The notes under the pieces were generated by a model. That model saw only the letters and a list, made by a program, of their open reading frames with translations. It had not been told where the DNA came from and made no database searches. From NCBI GenBank assembly GCA_031266155.1, contig JAISBO010000037.1, positions 1-13,203 of the forward strand: a stretch of 13,203 nt of DNA, read 5' to 3'. The position numbers and the translations under genes are program-made. The first letter of the stretch is position 1. Each line of letters begins with the position of its first letter. Of this stretch, positions 1-5,960 are shown in pieces. Origin of the DNA: Puniceicoccales bacterium (GTDB taxonomy: Bacteria > Verrucomicrobiota > Verrucomicrobiia > Opitutales > JAIRKQ01).

Positions 1-1
1 G

Positions 2-1264
2 AAAGAAGACTTGGAAACAGTCAAACAAACCAACGAAGAAATAGGAACCGCCAATCAAGAGTTGAAAGCACAAAACACTCGGTTGCTTGAAGTCAACCAA
101 CAACAAGTAGCAACGCTCGCCGAACAAAAAGAGACGATAGCAGGGGCACAGCAAAATTTGGAAACGGCGAAAAGCGAGCTCTCGGCGGCCCAAGAAAATC
201 TCACCCGGGAACAACGACTCAAAGACCTACAACAACAGCAATCCGCGGCAGAAGTTGCACGATTTGAAGCACAACTTCAAACACAAGAGCAACAAATCGC
301 CGCACAAAAAGCTTACATTGACCAATGTCAAGCGTGTCTTGTTTCAGTTTTTACGTCTCAACAAGACCTGATACACAATTTAGAACAACGTATGCAAACG
401 CAAACGCAAATGGTCCAGAATATTTTGAGCAATGTGCAAAGCATTGCGAATGGAGAACAAAAATTGACTGATGCATTGAGTTGGGCCCAAGGGCAAATAT
501 CGGCAGCCCAATCCAAATTAGCAGAGGTAATTAGCAAGAGTGCGAATATGACGGATCCTGAAAAATGTAAGGAACTAATTGAAAGCGGTCAGTTCCAACA
601 AACGGCACAAGCAATGCAACAGGCCGCACGGGAAGCATATGACCTAATGAATGACCTAAATACTGGACTTACCGAAAGAATTTTAGCAGCTCAACAAGAG
701 ATAGCAACCGGCAGGCAAGCTGCAGCAGCTCAACTTAGTGAGCTGGCATCGAAACAACGGGAAACAAGTCGTGATTTAGACCAAGCCAATGCTCAAATTC
801 AGCAAAAAAAAGACGAAATGGCTCGTCTCCAAGCAGAGCATAAAGCGGCATTAGCAGAGATAGAAAAAAACAACGAAATAAGTTCGACCGAAAAATTAAA
901 TCAAATACAAACTTTAACAACTGAAATTGAGAGAGAAAAACAATCCCTGGAGGTGCTAACCCAAGAAACAGGTTCATTGGCACAAAATTTACAAAAGATT
1001 GAGGCACAATGCACAGAATTACAGGAAAAAGTTCAATCGTTGGAGATATCAAACGGAAAACTGCAAACGCTGAGCAATGAGCAAGAAAAAATCCTGGCAG
1101 ATCAAAAGGCAACGATTGCTAGTCAAGAACAATCACTAGCATCAGTCCAAGACACCCTCCAGAAGCTTGAAGATCAAGCAAAAGGAGGTGTAAATTGGCG
1201 GCAAACTTTTGCTACTGCTGCTATGGTTGTTGGTGGTGGGCTACTTGCTGTACTAGCGCACTAG
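2..1264 (+). CDS. Long coiled-coil protein with C-terminal membrane anchor (5' partial)
   Basis: I do not recognise a family. The reading frame is open to the left edge and its first internal ATG is more than 120 codons in, so the gene almost certainly begins upstream; a TTG at 11 is the only early in-window start and has only a weak purine stretch before it. About 390 residues are heptad-like and rich in Gln, Glu, Ala and Lys, as in an extended coiled coil. Breaks lie near the first quarter (two close cysteines and a hydrophobic VSVF patch) and near the middle (an NMTDPEKC turn). The last ~18 residues form one Ala/Gly/Val/Leu-rich hydrophobic segment ending LLAVLAH, just before the stop. This gives a tail-anchored layout with the coiled coil facing the cytoplasm, or a host cytosol if the protein is exported. 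SMC-like, phage tape-measure-like or inclusion-membrane-like roles are possible; none is demonstrated. Confidence 0.8.
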   Translation, partial: KEDLETVKQTNEEIGTANQELKAQNTRLLEVNQQQVATLAEQKETIAGAQQNLETAKSELSAAQENLTREQRLKDLQQQQSAAEVARFEAQLQTQEQQIAAQKAYIDQCQACLVSVFTSQQDLIHNLEQRMQTQTQMVQNILSNVQSIANGEQKLTDALSWAQGQISAAQSKLAEVISKSANMTDPEKCKELIESGQFQQTAQAMQQAAREAYDLMNDLNTGLTERILAAQQEIATGRQAAAAQLSELASKQRETSRDLDQANAQIQQKKDEMARLQAEHKAALAEIEKNNEISSTEKLNQIQTLTTEIEREKQSLEVLTQETGSLAQNLQKIEAQCTELQEKVQSLEISNGKLQTLSNEQEKILADQKATIASQEQSLASVQDTLQKLEDQAKGGVNWRQTFATAAMVVGGGLLAVLAH

Positions 1265-1365
1265 AATAATCTTTCCACCCTGCCTATTTTTCTTTGTTGG
1301 ACGGAAGCTTTACGGAGCAAAATCACGGAGAAACTTTAGGCTATCCATTGATTTCATGGCACCAA

Positions 1366-1396
1366 GAATTTCCCCATGACACATGGGGAACAATTC
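1366..1396. terminator. Strong hairpin between convergent genes, likely bidirectional terminator
   Basis: A perfect 9-bp inverted repeat, TTCCCCATG (1370-1378) and CATGGGGAA (1382-1390), encloses a 3-nt loop. Outer GAAT (1366-1369) can pair with ATTC (1393-1396) across a 2-nt bulge. It sits between the stop of the plus-strand coiled-coil gene (1264) and the stop of the minus-strand 156-aa gene (1443), where a shared terminator is expected. There is no proper T-tract on either side; the minus-strand exit reads AAATTCTT. It may therefore terminate weakly or act as a 3'-end stabiliser. Confidence 0.5.
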
Positions 1397-1442
1397 TGCA
1401 ATCCGATCCTATTCTTAGATTTCTCAGTTTTCTAGAGGCGAG

Positions 1443-1913
1443 TTACTTCCTTCGTAACGCCAATTCTCTCATCTCTTCGAGACATCCGTCAAACACAAGC
1501 CTCGTAAGCCGTATGATTTGCGGCACTTCTTGCCAGTGATTTTGGTCATCATATACAAGTACTGCCTTTTGCTCTTCTAAATCGCCCTCATAAAACTTAC
1601 AGAGACTCACCCTTTCGACTTGGGAGGAATATTCATCGACCAATTCGCCTTGCAAACTTTCCGCAAACAGAGGATCAAATAATTGTCCATGCATTGCCTC
1701 ATTGAGTTTCCAAAAATACTCTTCATCGGCTTGACCGATCAGCATGTGGGGCCTGTGGTCCACAAAGTCATAGTAAGTATAGGTATACGCTCCACTATCG
1801 GAAATATCAATTTCGCATATCAACTCTACTTTACCCTTTGACAACCCTTCTTTGGCGTCATCGACCAAATGCACAGATTCATGCCTATAACTAATTTTTA
1901 CTGGATTATTCAT
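1443..1913 (-). CDS. Acidic 156-aa protein of unknown function
   Basis: I do not recognise this protein. The start is ATG at 1913, chosen because GAGGT lies just upstream (1917-1921), one of the few Shine-Dalgarno-like sites in the window; a TTG at 1961 would extend the frame by 16 codons but has no such site. The product is strongly acidic: I count 31 Asp/Glu against 16 Lys/Arg. It has no signal peptide or membrane segment and contains an aromatic patch, YTYTYYDF, near residue 43. It starts 44 nt downstream of the 390-aa gene on the same strand, so the two are probably co-transcribed. Small acidic partners beside a larger orphan gene are often secretion chaperones or immunity proteins; that is an inference from size, charge and position only. 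Confidence 0.75.
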   Translation of the reverse strand: MNNPVKISYRHESVHLVDDAKEGLSKGKVELICEIDISDSGAYTYTYYDFVDHRPHMLIGQADEEYFWKLNEAMHGQLFDPLFAESLQGELVDEYSSQVERVSLCKFYEGDLEEQKAVLVYDDQNHWQEVPQIIRLTRLVFDGCLEEMRELALRRK

Positions 1914-1916
1914 TGT

Positions 1917-1921
1917 ACCTC
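1917..1921 (-). promoter_or_regulatory. Shine-Dalgarno site of the 156-aa gene
   Basis: On the minus strand GAGGT precedes ATG by three bases (GAGGTACAATG). It supports the start at 1913 over the longer TTG alternative at 1961. It stands out because clpC, ligA and dnaN have no such site. Confidence 0.5.
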
Positions 1922-1957
1922 GTTTCCTTAAAAATAAAAAAAATCGTTGGCAAGTTA

Positions 1958-3130
1958 TCAAGCAAGCGACGCCATTAGTGCTCTAATTTTGTCACGAAAT
2001 TCTTGCTGGTCAGGATCTTGTTCGTCCGTCGAAAAATCTACGAAGCTTCGAACCTTTTCTTCCCCTGCGATGATTTTAAATTCAGTTCCTGCACATAGTA
2101 AGTATACAAATTCGAAATGGCTCGTTGCTCCCAGTTGGTTACTCCTGGACAGATTTTTGTCAGCCAGTGCTTGAATAGCATCCTCGATGTGTGCACCAAT
2201 GGCCGATTTGTCAATGGGAGCATCGAAAATTGGATTGTCGGAACTGTTGCTTACTCCATAGACATAACGGAATAGATAGTAGGCATAGAGAATTCTAAAA
2301 TCTTCCTCATTGCTTTGTAAGAAAAAAGTATTTCCCACAACATCAGACCACACAGGCATACGTCGATAATCAGGTTTGGGGTCCATGGAATCAATCCGCC
2401 TCAAAATTTCCTTCCAAATGCAGTATGATGTGCATATCCCTTGGGCTGTAAATGTGTAACCGTACTCGCCTTCGGGGAGTATGAACGTTATGTCCCCTCC
2501 CTGGGAAGACACATATTGAATACGTCTTACAAAATCTGCTCCCCATGTTGATGCTCCGAGGGATGGAATCGACCATAGTGGCCATCCAATTGCAGCTATG
2601 ACATCACCGCTTTGGTTTTTAGGAGTTAAAATATCTTCGCTATATCCCAATGCGATGCTTCCCTGGGCATTGATGTAATTAAAAAGTGCGGCTAAGGCGT
2701 TACGCTGTGGGCTACTAACATCCAATTGAGTTATAATATCGCCAATTTTTTTACCCAAGCTTTGCAATTCCGCATCAGGCAAACTTCCACCTAACAATCG
2801 GGTGACCTGATGCAGTGTGTCATGGTCAAACCCAGTTCGCCTCTCTGAGACATGGTCCAAAGAGGACTGTCTTCCTAAAACCCGGACTGGAGACCACCCC
2901 ATTGATGCCCGTGGCGATTGATGCGTTCTCCGTACGTCGAACAGCCCATTCCTTGCAAGAAATTTACGAAGAACGTTGTCTGCATATGTTTGCTGATACC
3001 AATCAAAGTCAGGTTTCCTAGATTTTTGATCCACAAAATTTCTTAGAGCCATCGCCCCTTTGCGACTGCTATCGATGAACATTCTGCCGTCCATGTCGCA
3101 AAAACGTAGCAAAAGTTTTTCGTTTGTCAA
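1958..3130 (-). CDS. Unrecognised 390-aa protein
   Basis: The family is not recognised. The longest frame begins at TTG 3130; ATG at 3094 (residue 13, MDGRMFIDSS) and ATG at 3082 are alternatives, the last with GGACGG about 5 nt upstream. The start is uncertain, and an in-frame TAA at 3158-3160 rules out anything much longer. The protein looks soluble, with no signal peptide or clear membrane span. The N-terminal third is Arg/Lys-rich and polar. The middle has a hydrophobic, Trp/Gly-containing stretch (AAIGWPLWSIPSLGASTWG, roughly residues 179-197) and an EGEYGYTF segment. Near residues 280-290 there is a Tyr-rich run (YAYYLFRYVYG), and the C-terminus is acidic (FSTDEQDPDQQEF). It shares a strand and a 44-nt gap with the acidic 156-aa gene. 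An effector, toxin or lineage-specific protein is possible; I can assign no activity. Confidence 0.75.
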   Translation of the reverse strand: MTNEKLLLRFCDMDGRMFIDSSRKGAMALRNFVDQKSRKPDFDWYQQTYADNVLRKFLARNGLFDVRRTHQSPRASMGWSPVRVLGRQSSLDHVSERRTGFDHDTLHQVTRLLGGSLPDAELQSLGKKIGDIITQLDVSSPQRNALAALFNYINAQGSIALGYSEDILTPKNQSGDVIAAIGWPLWSIPSLGASTWGADFVRRIQYVSSQGGDITFILPEGEYGYTFTAQGICTSYCIWKEILRRIDSMDPKPDYRRMPVWSDVVGNTFFLQSNEEDFRILYAYYLFRYVYGVSNSSDNPIFDAPIDKSAIGAHIEDAIQALADKNLSRSNQLGATSHFEFVYLLCAGTEFKIIAGEEKVRSFVDFSTDEQDPDQQEFRDKIRALMASLA

Positions 3131-3142
3131 AGAAAAGTAAAA

Positions 3143-3180
3143 TTTGCAAAAATGAAATTATTTATGTAATTGCAAGAATG
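3143..3180. repeat. Pair of direct repeats upstream of the 390-aa gene
   Basis: TTTGCAAAAATG (3143-3154) and ATTGCAAGAATG (3169-3180) match at 10 of 12 positions and are 26 bp apart start to start, just upstream of the start of the 390-aa gene (3130). Each contains the palindrome TTGCAA. They could be paired operator sites about two and a half helical turns apart; the region is A/T-rich, so chance is also possible. Confidence 0.3.
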
Positions 3181-3186
3181 TAAGCG

Positions 3187-3299
3187 AGGGAAGAATATGG
3201 GGTTATCGTCAACCGATGCAAAAGAGGCTACAAATTCACCCCTTGCAACTCCAAACCATCCATAGAAATGCTAAGCATAACACCTGTTCATTCTTCCCT
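3187..3299 (-). other. Possible branched structured RNA or leader in the clpC-downstream gap
   Basis: This describes the 241-bp gap 3131-3371, which has no convincing gene. AGGGAAGAAT (3187-3196) and ATTCTTCCCT (3290-3299) form a perfect 10-bp closing stem. Inside are GGTT/AACC (3201-3204 with 3211-3214, 6-nt loop), TGCAA/TTGCA (3217-3221 with 3243-3247, extendable by four pairs of which three are G-U only in minus-strand RNA) and a small ATGC/GCAT hairpin (3268-3271 with 3275-3278). The wobble pairs favour the minus strand, in which the element would follow clpC and precede the 390-aa gene. A 10-bp inverted repeat at this spacing is expected about once by chance in a window this size, so the evidence is weak. 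Confidence 0.2.
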
Positions 3300-3371
3300 T
3301 TCCTGAGAATTATCAGCATTTTGCGACAATACAATTTTAATATGTCATAGCTCTTCCAACAAATATTTTAC

Positions 3372-5867
3372 CTAGCTGGGTATGAGTGATAACTTTTCGC
3401 TATCTTTTTCATGGGAAATGGTAATTTTTGCTCCACTGGAAATTTCACCACTCAGCCACCTGTCGGCAAGGGGATCTTCGACATTTTTTTCGATGGCACG
3501 CTTTAGCGGACGGGCACCAAACTTCTTGTCGTAGCCATTTTTCACGAGGAAAGTTTTCGCACCATCGGAGAAAGCAAGGGTTATCCCCTTTTCGGCAGCA
3601 CGCTTGCCGACTTTGTCTAGCTCAATGTCGACAATTTTTTGCAAAGCTTCATGGTCAAGTTGTTTGAACACGACCATATCCGTTAGCCGATTGATAAATT
3701 CAGGCTTGAATGTCTTTTTAGCCTCTTCGATGATAGATGTTTTTATCCGCTCAAAATTTTGGGATGCATTTTGATCTGCCATGAAGCCAAGGGAGGTGTC
3801 TTTTTGCAAAATCTCGGCCCCAACATTGCTCGTCATGATTAAAAGCGTATTTTTAAAGTCCACCTTGCGCCCCTGTCCATCCGTCATATGACCATCCTCC
3901 AAAACCTGTAGTAAAATCTGCAAAACATCGGGATGGGCCTTCTCTACCTCATCGAAAAGAATAACCGCATAGGGTTTGCGTCTAATCTTTTCCGTTAGCT
4001 GGCCCCCATCATCGTGGCCAACGTATCCCGGAGGAGATCCGACCATTCGCGATACGGAATATTTTTCCATATATTCGGACATGTCGATTTGGATAATGGC
4101 ATCCCTGTTACCAAAAATCTGCTCAGCCAGCATCTTGGCCAAATAGGTCTTCCCCACACCCGTAGGGCCAAGGAATAAAAATGACCCGATTGGTTTGTTG
4201 GGATCATTTAAATCTGTCCGTGAACGGCGGATCGCACAGGCAATACCTTCGACGGCTTCATCCTGGCCGATTACGGTTTTTTTCAATGCTTCACCGAGGT
4301 GTAACAAACGTTCCGATTCTTTCTTCTCAAGGCGTGTAATCGGAACCCCTGACCAACCAGCGATGACAGCTAAAATGGCATCAACGTCAACGGTAATGAT
4401 GTTACTTTTTGATTTCCTCTGGGCCTGCCGAGAAAGTTTCTCTTTCTCCTTGATTAGCTGTTGCTCCGTATCCCGCAACTGGGCAGCTTTTTCAAAGTTC
4501 TGCACCTTGATTGCTGATTCTTTGTTGCAATGCACTTCTTCGATCTTTTTCAACAATTTCTCCATTTTCGGAGAATTGGTGGACACGTTTAACCGCGCCT
4601 TGGCTCCCGCTTCATCGATTACATCAATGGCTTTATCTGGCAAAAACCTGTCCTGGATATACCTAGCAGAAAGTTTCACGGCTTCTTCAATTGCTTCATC
4701 CGTATATTTTACGGCATGGTGTTCCTCATAGCACTTTTTAACGCCATGCAGAATCAAAATGGCATCCTGAATGCTTGGAGGCTCAACCTGTACGGGTTGA
4801 AATCGACGTTCGAGGGCGCTGTCTTTTTCTATATGTTTGCGATACTCATCGAGGGTGGTTGCCCCAATGCATTGGACTTCGCCCCGCGACAATGCCGGTT
4901 TTAAGATATTCGACGCATCCATGGCTCCTTCCGATGATCCTGCACCGACAATCGTATGCAATTCGTCCAAAAACAATATTACATTTTTAGCACGCTTAAT
5001 ATCCTCCATGACAGCCTTCAAACGCTCTTCAAACTGTCCTCGATATTTTGTCCCTGCCAGCATGAGGGCCATGTCGATGGAAATGATTCTTTTGTTGAGT
5101 AAGGCCTCGGGAACCTTGCCAAAGGCTATTGCCTGGGCCAATCCTTCCGCTATCGCCGTCTTCCCAACACCCGCTTCTCCGACTAAAACGGGATTATTCT
5201 TGGAGCGCCTGCATAGAATTTGTAACACCCGTGCAATTTCTTTTTCTCGGCCAATTACAGGATCCAACTTATTTTCCTTGGCAATTTCAGTCAAATCGCG
5301 GCCAAATGTGTTTAAGGCCGGTGTCTTTATGCCCGATGATTGGTTGTCTTTGTCAGATATTTTTTCCGATGTAAAGTGAAAATCATCATCGTCGCCATTC
5401 CCTTCGTCCACGCCGACAAAATTGGGATCGAGAGCCGATAGTATTGCCTGTCGGCAGCTTTCCATTTTTACGCCCGCTTCCGCCAACAACCTAGCTGCCA
5501 CTTCATCATCCTCCCGCAAAATTCCCAATAGGAGATGTTCGGTGCCAACGTAGGGATGCTGTAACATGTTCGCTTCCTTTGCCGCTGCCAAAAGAACCTT
5601 TTGCACAACCGGAGATAGCGTAATGTTAGATCCATTTGAAACATCCCCGTTGGGTTTCGACAGATGCTGTTCTATCTTGGCACGAATTTTTCCGAGGTCA
5701 ATTCCCATGGACCGCAGGATGTTAATGGCAATGCATTGGGGCAGCCTCATAAGTGCCAACAGGAGATGTTCAGGCCCAATTACAGATTGACCAAATCGTT
5801 CTGCTTCCTGCCTGGCCATCGCTAGGATCTGCTGGGCACGCGGAGTTAAATTTACCATTGAATTCAT
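3372..5867 (-). CDS. clpC: ClpC-type AAA+ unfoldase, ATPase subunit of a Clp protease
   Basis: A Hsp100/ClpC hexameric ATPase that unfolds proteins and feeds them to ClpP in the cytoplasm. Of its 831 aa, two Clp_N repeats come first (about 6-70 and 84-145). AAA domain 1 has Walker A GEAGVGKT (230-237), pore loop KYRG (274-277), Walker B VILFLDE (296-302) and arginine pair ERRF (353-356). A short middle segment with a UVR-like helix pair (about 440-480) replaces the long ClpB M-domain. AAA domain 2 has Walker A GPTGVGKT (567-574), pore loop GYVG (614-617), Walker B VILFDE (635-640) and sensor 2 GARPLKR (784-790). LGF (693-695) occupies the place of the ClpP-docking tripeptide, which with the UVR element argues for ClpC over ClpB. 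The start at ATG 5867 fits the family N-terminus; ATG 5858 is equally possible. The frame stays open to a TTG at 5957, but that extension looks unlike the family. No Shine-Dalgarno site is visible. It lies 93 nt after ligA on the same strand. Confidence 0.97.
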   Translation of the reverse strand: MNSMVNLTPRAQQILAMARQEAERFGQSVIGPEHLLLALMRLPQCIAINILRSMGIDLGKIRAKIEQHLSKPNGDVSNGSNITLSPVVQKVLLAAAKEANMLQHPYVGTEHLLLGILREDDEVAARLLAEAGVKMESCRQAILSALDPNFVGVDEGNGDDDDFHFTSEKISDKDNQSSGIKTPALNTFGRDLTEIAKENKLDPVIGREKEIARVLQILCRRSKNNPVLVGEAGVGKTAIAEGLAQAIAFGKVPEALLNKRIISIDMALMLAGTKYRGQFEERLKAVMEDIKRAKNVILFLDELHTIVGAGSSEGAMDASNILKPALSRGEVQCIGATTLDEYRKHIEKDSALERRFQPVQVEPPSIQDAILILHGVKKCYEEHHAVKYTDEAIEEAVKLSARYIQDRFLPDKAIDVIDEAGAKARLNVSTNSPKMEKLLKKIEEVHCNKESAIKVQNFEKAAQLRDTEQQLIKEKEKLSRQAQRKSKSNIITVDVDAILAVIAGWSGVPITRLEKKESERLLHLGEALKKTVIGQDEAVEGIACAIRRSRTDLNDPNKPIGSFLFLGPTGVGKTYLAKMLAEQIFGNRDAIIQIDMSEYMEKYSVSRMVGSPPGYVGHDDGGQLTEKIRRKPYAVILFDEVEKAHPDVLQILLQVLEDGHMTDGQGRKVDFKNTLLIMTSNVGAEILQKDTSLGFMADQNASQNFERIKTSIIEEAKKTFKPEFINRLTDMVVFKQLDHEALQKIVDIELDKVGKRAAEKGITLAFSDGAKTFLVKNGYDKKFGARPLKRAIEKNVEDPLADRWLSGEISSGAKITISHEKDSEKLSLIPS

Positions 5868-5885
5868 GTTTTTTCGAAAGGGTAT

Positions 5886-5913
5886 ATGATACGCATTAGG
5901 GTACAATTTGCAA
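5886..5913 (-). promoter_or_regulatory. Candidate sigma70-type promoter for clpC
   Basis: Read on the minus strand, TTGCAA (5908-5913), a 16-bp spacer and TATCAT (5886-5891) form a reasonable -35/-10 pair. The expected transcript start would leave only about 10-15 nt before ATG 5867, consistent with the missing Shine-Dalgarno site. If this promoter is real, the in-frame extension back to TTG 5957 is not part of clpC. Confidence 0.35.
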
Positions 5914-5960
5914 GTATCTATGCAATATTCACACCACCTTGGGTTAAAATTAAGCAATTT

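Noticed and set aside
735..1112. 125-codon frame antisense to the coiled-coil gene
   Set aside because: It is a Leu/Phe-rich mirror of Gln/Glu/Lys-rich codons and has no independent support.
1301..1329. Three ACGGA pentamers downstream of the coiled-coil gene
   Set aside because: Spacing is irregular (11 and 13 bp) and the units are very short; likely chance.
1294..1539. 81-codon plus-strand frame in the convergent gap
   Set aside because: It runs antisense into the 156-aa gene, spans the terminator-like hairpin and lacks a ribosome-binding site or coding character.
4195..4731. 178-codon frame antisense to clpC (and a similar one at 4837-5379)
   Set aside because: Both are Ser-rich, low-quality translations opposite highly conserved ClpC motifs, which fully explain the open frames.
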